Of a DNA stretch of 64,000 nucleotides, positions 35,190 to 44,631 are shown in pieces (the stretch's first letter is position 1; the number at the start of each line of letters is the position of its first letter). The stretch spans positions 310,001 to 374,000 of the forward strand of contig CAWAVW010000004.1 in the NCBI GenBank assembly GCA_963785585.1, read 5' to 3'. Source of the stretch: Palsa-295 sp963785585 (GTDB lineage Bacteria > Acidobacteriota > Terriglobia > Acidiferrales > UBA7541). The position numbers and the translations under genes are program-made. The notes beneath the pieces were generated by a model. It was given only the letters and a program-made list of their open reading frames with translations, was not told the origin of the DNA and ran no database searches.

Positions 35190-36380
35190 CTAAATGGCGG
35201 AAGACGGCTTGCGAACGGGAGTCCACTGGCCGGAAGCTTGTCGCGTGAAAAGTCTCCACGTGCCAACCAGCGCGGCAAAATTCACCAAGCAGAACGATCG
35301 AGGAATCGAAACAAGGGAAATGGCGTTAGACCGAGAAATCGCGAAGCCGACCACGGCGAGCCCGTAAAAGGCGCATTGAGCGAGAAACACGCCTCGATAA
35401 ACGGGCGCACCCAGGAGAAATAGATTCGACACAAACATGACGATCAGGAAGTACGGCACTAGCCATCGCAATAGCTTGTGCGAACACAGCGCGAGGGCGA
35501 CGGCTCCGAATTTGAGAGGATTCAGTAGCTCTCGATACGCAAGCAGCGCGCGGAAGTCCTTGGTGATGATCCGGACCTTTAGGCGGAACATCTCAGACGG
35601 CGTCCGCTGCGACAAATGAGTCTTTACAGTGGCGCGCGGCTCATTTACAACTTTCAGTTTTGCTCTTACGGTGCGAAGCGGTAGTTCGAAATCGTCGCCC
35701 AGGTTCCGATTCAGGGGAGCCCAACTGGAACGACGCACGGCGAATAAAGAACCCGAAGCCATCGCCAAAAGGCCGCGCATACTTTCCTGTTCGCGAATCC
35801 ACGACTCATACTTCAAATACGTACTCTCATTTTCTGCGATGGACGATTCGCAACCATTGGCATAAACCGGCGAAGCCGTCACGAGGCCAACGCACGGGTC
35901 GGACAATCGTTCGACCATGTGCCGGAGCGCGCTCGGCTCGCACAGGCAGTCTGCGTCCGTAAACGCCAGCACGCTTCCCGACGCGACGGCGACCAGTCCG
36001 TTTTGAATCGCGCTTTTGCCTTGCTGCTTCGGAAAAGAAACAAGTCCGACGCCATCCGCCGCGTGCCTTCTTACGATTTCTTCCGTGGCGTCACTCGATC
36101 CGTCGCTGCCGATCAGAATCTCGAGTCGCTCGCGAGGATAGTCCGACGCCAGGACGTTTGCGATCTTCGCCTCGATCACGGCTTCTTCGTTGTGGGCGGC
36201 GACGATTACGCTAACGAGCGGCATTTCTACCGCGTGATTACCTTTGCTCAGCCCGCCGCCGACTGGCTCCGTACCGAACGTGTGGCGACGCCCAAACGCA
36301 CCCATTCGCAGCAATGCCGGATATCCCAGGTACACGTACACAACGGTGGCGATCGAAATCCAAAATACGAAGTGTGTCAT
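35190..36380 (-). CDS. Membrane-anchored family 2 glycosyltransferase
   Basis: This 396-residue GT-A glycosyltransferase has an N-terminal helix, then VSVIVAAHNEE, SDGSSDAT and TDADC (the DxD motif that binds the metal and nucleotide). LGDDFELP is the probable acceptor/base region. The ~100 C-terminal residues form four hydrophobic helices. It resembles processive-like or membrane-anchored EPS glycosyltransferases that act on lipid-linked intermediates at the inner face. The sugar is unknown. Its ATG lies 1 base from the deacetylase stop. Confidence 0.87.
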   Translation of the reverse strand: MTHFVFWISIATVVYVYLGYPALLRMGAFGRRHTFGTEPVGGGLSKGNHAVEMPLVSVIVAAHNEEAVIEAKIANVLASDYPRERLEILIGSDGSSDATEEIVRRHAADGVGLVSFPKQQGKSAIQNGLVAVASGSVLAFTDADCLCEPSALRHMVERLSDPCVGLVTASPVYANGCESSIAENESTYLKYESWIREQESMRGLLAMASGSLFAVRRSSWAPLNRNLGDDFELPLRTVRAKLKVVNEPRATVKTHLSQRTPSEMFRLKVRIITKDFRALLAYRELLNPLKFGAVALALCSHKLLRWLVPYFLIVMFVSNLFLLGAPVYRGVFLAQCAFYGLAVVGFAISRSNAISLVSIPRSFCLVNFAALVGTWRLFTRQASGQWTPVRKPSSAI

Positions 36381-36381
36381 C

Positions 36382-37305
36382 TCACCCTACATACCGCTGC
36401 AATGCCCGGCGATCCGCAGAATACGACTCTTCTCGAACATGGCACAAATCGCGGTACGTAATCAACTCGATCCCATTCCTTTCCACGCCCTCGCGCACGT
36501 CGGGGTTGGTGAGCCAATGAAGCTCCGTTTCGCGCTGGCTGTGAATTCGGTCGGCCTCCGAAAAGCCCGGCTCGAAGAGGCCCGGGTGGCAGGCTAGCTC
36601 AAACGCCTGCGCCGGCAAACGATCGAATGCCGCGATCGAGCGCTGAGCCAGTTCTTCCTCGGTTTTTGCGGCTTCCCCGGGGAAAAATATCCTGCTAGCC
36701 GGTGAGATAAACCTGCGGAACGCAAATGTCTGCAGCGCTCCTCGATAGAATTGCACGAGCAAGCGCCGCGCAAGGCGTCCCTGGTGCGGCCCGCCTGCCG
36801 ATCCGCTGTGGGGCCACATGGTGCATCGTGATGCGCGGACGCAAGCGATCTCTTCTTCGGCGACCACTCGTGCGAAAGCATGAGCCGCCGCGGGATAAAT
36901 GTGCATGTGCTGGTGCGAGTCTGCGTGCGTGATTTCGCGCGTACGGTCTTTCAGCCACCAGATCTGCGCGCGAAGTTCCGCTTCCAGCTCGTCCTGTTTC
37001 ACGCCCCAAGTCCAAAGCTTTCGCGCCATCACCGCCGGGGAGTGGAAGTTACCATCTGCGCCGACCAGACTCGACACCGCTTCTCGCGGCAGAACCGGCT
37101 TTCCCTGGCAAATATTCAAATGAACGCCGACGCCCAGTTGTGGACAAGCTTTCAGTCGAGCCAGTGCATAGTCGGACGCCGGCATATTCACCATCATCGA
37201 TGCGCTGGTGACGAGTCCGTATCGATGGGCCATACAAATCCCGTCGGTGATTCCGATGCTCATGCCCAGATCGTCGGCATTGACGATCAATCGAGGACGA
37301 CTCAC
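36382..37305 (-). CDS. ChbG/HpnK (YdjC)-family carbohydrate deacetylase
   Basis: This 307-residue enzyme has the family's metal and catalytic motifs: VNADDLG, VGVHLN, DSHQHMH and CHPG. Family members remove N-acetyl groups from acetylated sugars, as in chitooligosaccharides or hopanoid glycans. Here it probably deacetylates an amino sugar of the exopolysaccharide or its precursor. It starts with GTG at 37305, overlapping the stop of the CapK-like gene by four bases. Confidence 0.88.
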   Translation of the reverse strand: MSRPRLIVNADDLGMSIGITDGICMAHRYGLVTSASMMVNMPASDYALARLKACPQLGVGVHLNICQGKPVLPREAVSSLVGADGNFHSPAVMARKLWTWGVKQDELEAELRAQIWWLKDRTREITHADSHQHMHIYPAAAHAFARVVAEEEIACVRASRCTMWPHSGSAGGPHQGRLARRLLVQFYRGALQTFAFRRFISPASRIFFPGEAAKTEEELAQRSIAAFDRLPAQAFELACHPGLFEPGFSEADRIHSQRETELHWLTNPDVREGVERNGIELITYRDLCHVREESYSADRRALQRYVG

Positions 37306-38699
37306 GGGGTCACCAGATTCAGAATAAACGGAACCTTTCCGCCGGGGCGAGCGATCGGCTCGTCGGCCATTTCCGCCGTCACGCGTATCGCGTCGCCCAG
37401 CATCGCTGCCAGGCTCGTGCGGATTTGCATCATTTCGTCCATGGCGTTCCGGCCGCCAGCCCCGACTCGAACGATTACGCGATCAGGCCGCTCGTGTACG
37501 AATTGGCAAAAGCGAAGCGCCGTCGCGTGTTTGAGAAGCTGGTTCAACGCGCGGGGCGAAAAAATACGCCCATCGGAGCAGGTAAGAAGTTCAGATTCGC
37601 GCGTAATCGTCGGGAGAACGCGCGGGAAGGCGCGTCCGCAGGCGCATGGCTCGTTGCTGAGCCAACGGCCCCGATCCCCAATTTTGTAGCGGATCAGCGG
37701 CATGGCTCGATTCAGAAATCCAGTCCATGCGAAATTGCCTTCCTCACCTTCTGCGACGGGCTGGTCATTGGCATCCAAAATCTCAAGGTAGCCGTATTCG
37801 GGCAGCAGATGCATCTCGCCGCGTTCGCACTCGTGAATCTGCCCGCAGTATTCCGTCATACCGTAGCTGTCGAACACTCTGCATTCGAACGCTGCCTCAA
37901 TCTTGGCGCGCGTTGAGGCGTAGAGCGGTTCTCCGCTGGTAAAAGCCACCTTCATTGGAACGGTCTGCCCTCGTTCCAGCAGGAAATCCGCCAGCGTGCC
38001 CAGGACGGACGGAAAGCCCTCCAGAACCTTGCCATTTTGCTGCCGGAGAAATTCGACGTACAAGCGTGCTGTTTTACGCGCGAGGTGAAAAATACTCACT
38101 AAAATCTGGCGTTCGGGAATGTTGTAAGTCCAGAAAGGGGGTTCGGAGCGGCGCGCAGGCACGATGCGAGCTCCAAACAACGTCACCCGCGGCTGTAGCG
38201 GCTCGACGCCCGCCCAAGCCCATTGCCGAAGCAGGAACGCCCAATTCGCGCGGGCGAGTTCTTCCGTGTACGCCACTTTCAGGTTTCCACCGGTCGTTCC
38301 GGTAGTGCCTGCACGGATCCGGCGATGTTCGGGCACATCCGTAGCCAGAAACAATTCCGGCTTGCTTCGAACGATTTCGCGGGGTAGCACGGGAAGCTTG
38401 CGAAGATCGTCGAGCGATTCGATCGCAATCGCCGGGTAGCGCTGGTAAGCGGGCGCGAACCGGCGCGCATGATCGATGGTTGTTCGAACCGCGGATAACT
38501 GAAACTCGCGAATCTGTTTTGCTGTCCACGATTCATTTTGCTTCAGTGACTGCAAATACCGCAGCGTCGCACTCGAATAGCGCAGTTGCGAGAGAAACCA
38601 GCCACGAGCGCTGGTCATTACGATTCGTGCCGGCGCTGGACAGCGGTCGTAGAACGTTTGGAGACGGCCGACGTTGGCTCTGAGCAGGGGTTCGAGCAC
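37302..38699 (-). CDS. CapK-like adenylate-forming enzyme (PaaK superfamily)
   Basis: This 465-residue protein belongs to the phenylacetate-CoA ligase-like adenylate-forming enzymes found in capsule loci (CapK). It has an AGTTGTTGGNLKVAYT nucleotide loop, SYGMTEYCG, YKIGDRG and CACGRAFPRV, the cysteine-rich motif of the PaaK branch. It probably activates a carboxylic acid as its adenylate, to be attached to the polymer as an acyl or amide substituent. The substrate is unknown. The start is GTG at 38699. Confidence 0.85.
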   Translation of the reverse strand: MLEPLLRANVGRLQTFYDRCPAPARIVMTSARGWFLSQLRYSSATLRYLQSLKQNESWTAKQIREFQLSAVRTTIDHARRFAPAYQRYPAIAIESLDDLRKLPVLPREIVRSKPELFLATDVPEHRRIRAGTTGTTGGNLKVAYTEELARANWAFLLRQWAWAGVEPLQPRVTLFGARIVPARRSEPPFWTYNIPERQILVSIFHLARKTARLYVEFLRQQNGKVLEGFPSVLGTLADFLLERGQTVPMKVAFTSGEPLYASTRAKIEAAFECRVFDSYGMTEYCGQIHECERGEMHLLPEYGYLEILDANDQPVAEGEEGNFAWTGFLNRAMPLIRYKIGDRGRWLSNEPCACGRAFPRVLPTITRESELLTCSDGRIFSPRALNQLLKHATALRFCQFVHERPDRVIVRVGAGGRNAMDEMMQIRTSLAAMLGDAIRVTAEMADEPIARPGGKVPFILNLVTP

Positions 38700-38725
38700 G
38701 GTAATGGCTCCTTTTGTCGCGCGCG

Positions 38726-39940
38726 CTACGAGAGGGAAGCGATCTGGCGAAAGAATCGTTCGAGCTTGTGGACTTCACTGGTGTGATTCAGGCGCTGTTC
38801 AACAGCTCGCCGTCCGCACTGGCCCATCTGGGTGGCTTCTGCGGAATTCTGTAGCAGGAAACCGATCGATTGCGCCAGCGCCGCCGAATCCCCGGGAGGG
38901 AATAGCAATCCTCCGCGCACCGAGCGAAAAAAGGGACGGATTGGAGGAAGGTCGCTCGCAATCACGGGCAGTCCACATGCCCAGTATTCGAACACCTTTA
39001 CCGGAATGTTCCGGCGAAATTTGGGAATATCCAGAAGCGGTGAAATTCCGATTTTTGCCTGCGACAGTGTTCTCGCCATTTCACTGTGTGGGACCCGGCC
39101 CAGCATGTGGACGTGGGTCCCCAGATTGAGCGCGTCGATGCGACGGAGAAGCTGCGCCATTTCGGCTGGACCATCGCAGTATCCAACAAGAAGTGCTTTC
39201 ACGTGTTCGCCGCGATCTTTCAATAGGCGGATTGCGTCCAGCAGAGTCCAAATTCCGGCGCGTTCGGAAAGTCCGCCGCGATACACAATGTCAAATGGTT
39301 TGGGGCGAAGAATTGGACGAGGAAACAAATCCAGATTTGGAAAATTGTAAAAGACGAGCTTCTTTGATTTGCCGCTGCGTGCCAATCGCCGAAGAGTCAA
39401 CGGGTCGGCCGTCATCACTCCGTCGAACGCAGCCGACGCAGCCGTTTGCAAGAGCGCCACGCATTTGGCGACAAACGGCTTCCATTTCGCGGGGATGCGC
39501 CGCGATGTGAATGCCATCGACGGGAAGTCTTCGTAAGCGTCAAATACGATTTGCTTGCGGAATAGAAATTTCAATACCAACGCCGCAGGCAGCAGCTCGG
39601 GATCTTGAAAGTGGTACAGGCTGGCCGGCCGGCGCAACAAAGCCAGGACCGTGGACGGAGTGCCGAGAATTTGACGAACGCGCCCACGATGTGCGGACAA
39701 TTCATCGAATTCGAGGTTCTCGCAGACCTTCCGATGTTTACCTGGAGAGACGTAACTCACCGCGAATCCCCGCGCAGCGAGCGGCATAAACTCCATGTAG
39801 AACGATCGGCTCTTCAGCTCGCTGTGTGCAACCGTTACATGGCAAAACACCGAAGTTCGCTGTTCCAGCGCGCCTGCCGCGCGCAGAGGTGCCGAAGCTT
39901 GTAGGGTTAGCTGCGGCGTTAGCGTGACTGGGGCTTGCAA
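38726..39940 (-). CDS. Family 4-like glycosyltransferase (GT-B)
   Basis: This is a ~404-residue retaining glycosyltransferase. The donor-binding half has GGLSERAGIWTLLDAI, the GYCDGP region, MLGRVPHSEM and KVFEYWACGLPVIASD with the conserved E-x7-E pattern of family 4. The start is uncertain. The frame is open to TTG 40039, overlapping the polymerase by 77 bases; TTG 39940, 22 bases after the polymerase stop, is preferred, and a GTG within SVFCHVT is a third choice. It probably adds one sugar of the repeat unit. Confidence 0.85.
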   Translation of the reverse strand: MQAPVTLTPQLTLQASAPLRAAGALEQRTSVFCHVTVAHSELKSRSFYMEFMPLAARGFAVSYVSPGKHRKVCENLEFDELSAHRGRVRQILGTPSTVLALLRRPASLYHFQDPELLPAALVLKFLFRKQIVFDAYEDFPSMAFTSRRIPAKWKPFVAKCVALLQTAASAAFDGVMTADPLTLRRLARSGKSKKLVFYNFPNLDLFPRPILRPKPFDIVYRGGLSERAGIWTLLDAIRLLKDRGEHVKALLVGYCDGPAEMAQLLRRIDALNLGTHVHMLGRVPHSEMARTLSQAKIGISPLLDIPKFRRNIPVKVFEYWACGLPVIASDLPPIRPFFRSVRGGLLFPPGDSAALAQSIGFLLQNSAEATQMGQCGRRAVEQRLNHTSEVHKLERFFRQIASLS

Positions 39941-39962
39941 GTGGAGACTCTTGGAGTTGCCG

Positions 39963-41339
39963 TTAGGCGGCGGTTGCCACGGCTGAAACGGAACGCTGAG
40001 CAATTCGCGGCGAAGGATGCCGCAATCCACGAACGACAAACACTAAGCTAAGAAACAACCATGTGGACCGATCCGAATTGATGTCGCCGGTGTTGGTTCC
40101 GTTGACGATGCCAACGGCGAGAAGCGCTGCCGCAATCTGCGATATGCCCAGAAAAGGGCTCGTCCGGTCCGCGAGCTGGCGAAGCGCTTCGCGTATCGCC
40201 GAGCCAAACAGGGCGAGCATAAGGACACCCGCAGCCAACCCCATCTCGCAGCAGACCTCGAGAAAAATATTGTGAGGCCAGTTGTACAAGCCGGCGTTGG
40301 GCGAGTAGTAGCGGAAACCCTGAATTCCGACACCGAAGAACGGATGCTGCATCAGCAAATTCCAGCCGTAGTCGAGCAATTCGGCTCGGAAATGAAGCAG
40401 AGCTCGGAGGTTTTCGCTATTTACAAGCGTACCGAGATAGGAAAACGAGGCGTCTGGTATGTGCGCGAAAGGTATAACAATGGCGGCAAGAATGGTCATC
40501 GACACCAGGTCCACGACGAGCTGGCGATAGAAAAACAGACTCATCAGAATCGCCACACAAAGCGCCACAGCTGCGCCGCGCGACCCGGATCCAACCAGCG
40601 ATACAAGAGCAATGGCCAGCACGGGATAGAAAAAAATCCGCTTCAGGAACGGTAGATGAGGCATCACGCCAAACCACACGAGAATGGCGAGGCCGCACGC
40701 GATGTGCCCAAGGCCGATGGTGTTGCTGCTGGGAGTGACGAGCCGGTCCGAACCGCCCAGTGAATTGAGCGAATAGGTGCAAATAATCAGCGCCACGAAC
40801 CCAAATCCGGCAAGGAAGCGCTTCATGGCTTCCGCAGTGCCGAGCACGCAGAATGGGGCAACGATCACGATGCCCGTCACTGTAAGAAACCGGGCTAGTT
40901 TTTCTACTCCGGCGTCGAAGACCGGTGTGTAGGCAAGACTAGCTGCCATCATTACAACAAGCCCAGCCAGCATAAAATAAGCCGGCGGCATTCCGACCAT
41001 GCGTTTTCCGCGGAGCCAATTCAGAAGGATTCCAACGATAAGCACCGCACCAAGTGCCAACGTTAAATCGACAGGCAAAAGCGCGGCCACTCGGTCGTCG
41101 CCCTTGACGTCGCCGATCACTACATAGAGCGCGAGTGCCAACTCCGGAAACGCCAGGAGCGTAACGAACAGTAAAGCGCCGAGCAGTATCAGGAGCGTGC
41201 GCTGCGGCAACAGCTCGGACGCGGAGAACGAGAAACCTAACACGATCGCCGCCCCTAAGACCGCAACACTACCCAGCGTCGTCCATGAGCGTGTTGGTGC
41301 AGGATTCAAGGAAATGCGTTGGGTGACCGCGTCCGGCAA
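39963..41339 (-). CDS. O-antigen ligase/polymerase-like protein (Wzy)
   Basis: This 458-residue polytopic protein has about 11-12 hydrophobic helices and the Wzy_C/WaaL signature: SGSRGA in a loop followed by HPFFGVGIQGF and HNIFLEVCCEMGLAAG. It should polymerise lipid-linked repeats in the periplasm. The start is TTG at 41339, supported by GGGAGG about 9 bases upstream, and the gene begins 1 base after the FkbM methyltransferase stop. Ligase or polymerase cannot be separated from sequence, but the flippase in the same cluster favours polymerase. Confidence 0.85.
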   Translation of the reverse strand: MPDAVTQRISLNPAPTRSWTTLGSVAVLGAAIVLGFSFSASELLPQRTLLILLGALLFVTLLAFPELALALYVVIGDVKGDDRVAALLPVDLTLALGAVLIVGILLNWLRGKRMVGMPPAYFMLAGLVVMMAASLAYTPVFDAGVEKLARFLTVTGIVIVAPFCVLGTAEAMKRFLAGFGFVALIICTYSLNSLGGSDRLVTPSSNTIGLGHIACGLAILVWFGVMPHLPFLKRIFFYPVLAIALVSLVGSGSRGAAVALCVAILMSLFFYRQLVVDLVSMTILAAIVIPFAHIPDASFSYLGTLVNSENLRALLHFRAELLDYGWNLLMQHPFFGVGIQGFRYYSPNAGLYNWPHNIFLEVCCEMGLAAGVLMLALFGSAIREALRQLADRTSPFLGISQIAAALLAVGIVNGTNTGDINSDRSTWLFLSLVFVVRGLRHPSPRIAQRSVSAVATAA

Positions 41340-41340
41340 G

Positions 41341-42225
41341 CTATTCGCCTCCCGAAGCTAGAAAGAGCACGTCCTCGACTTGCGTAATTCTCGAAAGGTT
41401 CACGGGCGTGGTGCCATCGACCATGTCAAACGCTGCATATCCATGGCGACGCATTAAAGCGCACAGCTCCTCCACCTTTCGGCCCATTAGCGGGTAGGCC
41501 TTCGGCGCAATTTCGCAGGCAATCGCAGGCGCAACTGTTGCCCGCTCGAAATACTGTTCAAGGCCACGGAGAATCGGCAGTTCAAAACCTTCCGCGTCGA
41601 TTTTGACGAAGGCGACATTGTGCAAATTGCAGCCGAGCAGATATTCGTCGAGCCGAACGACGGGAATCGTAAGGGTGGACGCTACTTCGCTGCTGGTCTT
41701 GTATGCGGGAACGAGTGTGTTTTGACCAGCTTCGTGCGTGATATACACGGTGCTGGTTCCTTCGGATTCGCCTGCCGCGCACGCATTTACGCTGATTCTG
41801 TATTCCGTGTTCATTCGAGCGAATCGCTCTAATTTGTCGAAGTAACGGGGCACTGGCTCGAAGCAATGCACTTCGCCGTCTCGTCCCACGATGTCTGCAG
41901 CGATTGCCGAGATGTATCCGATGTTTGCACCGACATCCACGAATACGCTTCCCGGCCGCAAATACCGCTTCATCGCCGCGACGAGCGGCATCGCGTAGGA
42001 GCCGAAATACATGGGAGCCGTTCCACGGTATTGCGCGTCGTCCAGCTCAAACCGTACTTCGCCGATTCGCTTTTGCACCGGCAAACGCGGCAGACCACGC
42101 GTCGTATTCAATTTAGCGAGCGCAACTCGGCAGAACAGGGACGGATTTCTCGCCAGCATGCTGCCGGCGCGTGACGCGGTCGCTCGCAGGCGAGCGCCGG
42201 CGATTTGAGCGGTTTTAGTTTGCAT
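41341..42225 (-). CDS. FkbM-family methyltransferase
   Basis: This 294-residue SAM-dependent O-methyltransferase has the SAM-binding motif FVDVGANIGY, the CFEPVP acidic segment, the KIDAEGFE motif and a C-terminal CEIAP region, all typical of FkbM. It probably methylates a sugar hydroxyl or carboxyl of the repeat. It starts 25 bases after the dioxygenase stop. No signal is evident. Confidence 0.87.
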   Translation of the reverse strand: MQTKTAQIAGARLRATASRAGSMLARNPSLFCRVALAKLNTTRGLPRLPVQKRIGEVRFELDDAQYRGTAPMYFGSYAMPLVAAMKRYLRPGSVFVDVGANIGYISAIAADIVGRDGEVHCFEPVPRYFDKLERFARMNTEYRISVNACAAGESEGTSTVYITHEAGQNTLVPAYKTSSEVASTLTIPVVRLDEYLLGCNLHNVAFVKIDAEGFELPILRGLEQYFERATVAPAIACEIAPKAYPLMGRKVEELCALMRRHGYAAFDMVDGTTPVNLSRITQVEDVLFLASGGE

Positions 42226-42250
42226 GGCGCAAACGGAGAGAACGAGTTCG

Positions 42251-43294
42251 CTAATGAATTATTTCCACGCTGGATTCATCCACTACGGTGGCATGGGCCA
42301 TCAGCTTTTGCAGGCTGGTTAAACGCTCGAAATCCTGGCGACGGATTCTGTTTTCCCGAAGGTCCCGGACGGACGCACGCTTGTATCCGTGCAAATCCAG
42401 CTTGATGGCTGTCCGCGGCTGATTCGCGGGATCGCCGGGAAGGGTCCATGCCGGACCTTTGTGGATGCCGTTTCCATGAATCGCGGCTACGCTGCCCCTT
42501 CCGGTGCGAAGCACGGCCCAGGTTTCCCGCGGGTACACCCTCTCAATTTCCTCGTCGCTGAATCGGCCATCGTTCGCGTTGATTCCCAGGTCCCGCGACA
42601 ACCGCGGACGGCACGATCGAACGTCGTAATGATTCGAGCCCGGCACATAAACGAGCGGGCCGTGATTGCCGTCGATATCCACCAGATAAATAAAAATCTG
42701 CAGCGAGTCGGATTCGTCGTTGTCTTTGTGAAAATTGCTGGAATGCAGAGGACGATGATGCGGAAAGTCGCGCACGATCGTCACGCGGTAGAGCGGCGGG
42801 ATGTAACCCAGGAAATTGGCAGCGATCTTCAAGATGCTCGGGTGAAAGGCGAGATCGATCGATTCGGGAATATTCACCAGAGGATCGCACAGCGAAATCA
42901 TTTTTTCGGTGGCGGCAAGTTCGGAGTAGGACAGTCCCTTCAACGTCGAGCGCTGCCTCGCTTGGATGGAGTATGCCCGGTCGAATTCGATCGTCAGATT
43001 TCGGAATAGCGTGTCGGCTTTTCGAAATATGTGATCGATCAGGTCGTGAGCGAAGAAGTCCTGCAGCAGAGCGTATCCCTGCGTCCGGAGCGACTCGACC
43101 TCCTGCCGCTCCCCATCGCTCATCGCGAAGAGCGAGCGGTTTCTTAGAAATAGCGTACGCATTTCCGATCCAGCGACTCGCCGTGAATACAGTAGCCGCG
43201 CTTTACAGATCGCGCTGTAGAGGTAGGGCTGCGTACGCACCGCTCGCAAAATCCGTCGGGGACGTGCCGGATTTTCCGTGATTTGAGTAATCAT
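42251..43294 (-). CDS. Phytanoyl-CoA dioxygenase-like Fe(II)/2-oxoglutarate enzyme
   Basis: This 347-residue protein resembles the PhyH superfamily of non-haem Fe(II)/2-oxoglutarate dioxygenases. The iron triad appears as HKD in SNFHKDNDES (H-x-D) plus a distal His in GIHKGPAW, and an Arg in PRTAIKLD could bind 2-oxoglutarate. It would hydroxylate or desaturate a sugar, lipid carrier or substituent. Such an enzyme is an unusual member of a Wzx/Wzy locus. A gap of 89 bases separates it from the aminotransferase gene. Confidence 0.8.
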   Translation of the reverse strand: MITQITENPARPRRILRAVRTQPYLYSAICKARLLYSRRVAGSEMRTLFLRNRSLFAMSDGERQEVESLRTQGYALLQDFFAHDLIDHIFRKADTLFRNLTIEFDRAYSIQARQRSTLKGLSYSELAATEKMISLCDPLVNIPESIDLAFHPSILKIAANFLGYIPPLYRVTIVRDFPHHRPLHSSNFHKDNDESDSLQIFIYLVDIDGNHGPLVYVPGSNHYDVRSCRPRLSRDLGINANDGRFSDEEIERVYPRETWAVLRTGRGSVAAIHGNGIHKGPAWTLPGDPANQPRTAIKLDLHGYKRASVRDLRENRIRRQDFERLTSLQKLMAHATVVDESSVEIIH

Positions 43295-43383
43295 TTCTTG
43301 TTCCTGGGTTGTGCGGGTAGATCTACGCGTGCTAGCGCGGCGTCACGCGCGAGGATTTCACTCAGGCTAACATCGAGGGACGG

Positions 43384-44631
43384 CTACCTGAGCGAGCCGG
43401 ATGCGGCCGCAGCCGCATATGTAATTGTTCCGGCCGCTGTCGCAACCGCTCGTTTGGCCGCCGGTTCAGAAAGTATTTGTCTGACGGCTGCGCACACTTC
43501 GGCCACCTGTTCGGACGTCATCGTGGAAAATAGGGGGAGGGCCAGGCACCGTTGCGCCGCGAGCTCGGTATTCGGCAGCGCATTTGTTTCGCCGAGCTCG
43601 AACTCGCGAAAATACGGCTGCTCGTGGATGGGTGGGAAGTACGCCTGGCATCCAATTCCGCGTTCGCGCAGTCCGGAAATCAGTCGATCGCGCTCCGGGC
43701 CCGGATTGTTGCCCTGCAGTTGAATTACATACGCGAACCAGCTTCGTCGCGAATCCGATGGGGAGGCCGGAATCACAATTCCTTTCGCGTTCCCGAGCGC
43801 ACGGGCGTACTCGGCGGCGACTCGCGTGCGCTCAGCAAGCATCTCCTCGATGCGCTCCAGCTGCGCGAGGCCCAAGGCGCAATGGAGTTCACTCAGCCGG
43901 TAATTGAAGCCCAACCGCGAGTGGCGCAACCACCCCGAATCGTCGTCACGCCCCTGATTTCGTTCGCTTCGGCAAACTTCCGCTAGATGGCGGTTGTTCG
44001 TGACAATCATCCCGCCTTCCGCGGTCGTCATCTGCTTATTCGGATAGAAGGCGAAGACCGCCGCATCTCCAAATGTGCCGACCGGCCGGCCGCGAAACTC
44101 CGCGCCAACGGCTTCGCATGCGTCTTCCAGGATTTCCAGATTGAACTCCTGGGCGATGGCCGTGAGCGCGGCCATATCGCACGGCTGCCCAAAAACGTGA
44201 ACCGGCAGAATCGCCTTCAGCATGCCGCCCGTCCTCAAATTTACCAGCCGAAGGCGTTTGGCATCCCAACGATAGCCACGCGCGATGATTTCACGAATAG
44301 ACCTCGAGTCGATGTTGAGAGTTTCGGGATCGATGTCCGCGAATACGGGGTTCACGTCTTCGTACAAAAGACAGTTCACGGACGCCACAAAACTAAACGA
44401 AGAAGTGATCACTTCATCGCCCGGGCCGATGTCCATCGCGCGGACGCACAAATGCAGCGCGGAAGTTCCGCTATTCACGGCGACCGCGTAGCGCGCTCCT
44501 ACGTAGCCCGCGAATTTATTTTCGAATTCCCCCAGGCGAGCCCCGAGGCTGAGCTGACCGGACCGAAGCACATCCGTTACATACGCAATTTCGCGTTCGC
44601 CGATATCCGGAAGCGAGAGCGGGATTCTCAT
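43384..44631 (-). CDS. DegT/DnrJ/EryC1-type sugar aminotransferase
   Basis: This 415-residue PLP enzyme converts a 4-keto (or 3-keto) nucleotide sugar to an amino sugar. The Schiff-base Lys is in FYPNKQMTTAEGG, with NSGTSALHL and the EDACEAVGA segment also typical. The ~25 C-terminal residues are an Ala/Thr-rich tail. Its ATG overlaps the stop of the dehydratase gene by four bases, so dehydration then transamination of the same nucleotide sugar is the likely sequence. Confidence 0.9.
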   Translation of the reverse strand: MRIPLSLPDIGEREIAYVTDVLRSGQLSLGARLGEFENKFAGYVGARYAVAVNSGTSALHLCVRAMDIGPGDEVITSSFSFVASVNCLLYEDVNPVFADIDPETLNIDSRSIREIIARGYRWDAKRLRLVNLRTGGMLKAILPVHVFGQPCDMAALTAIAQEFNLEILEDACEAVGAEFRGRPVGTFGDAAVFAFYPNKQMTTAEGGMIVTNNRHLAEVCRSERNQGRDDDSGWLRHSRLGFNYRLSELHCALGLAQLERIEEMLAERTRVAAEYARALGNAKGIVIPASPSDSRRSWFAYVIQLQGNNPGPERDRLISGLRERGIGCQAYFPPIHEQPYFREFELGETNALPNTELAAQRCLALPLFSTMTSEQVAEVCAAVRQILSEPAAKRAVATAAGTITYAAAAASGSLR

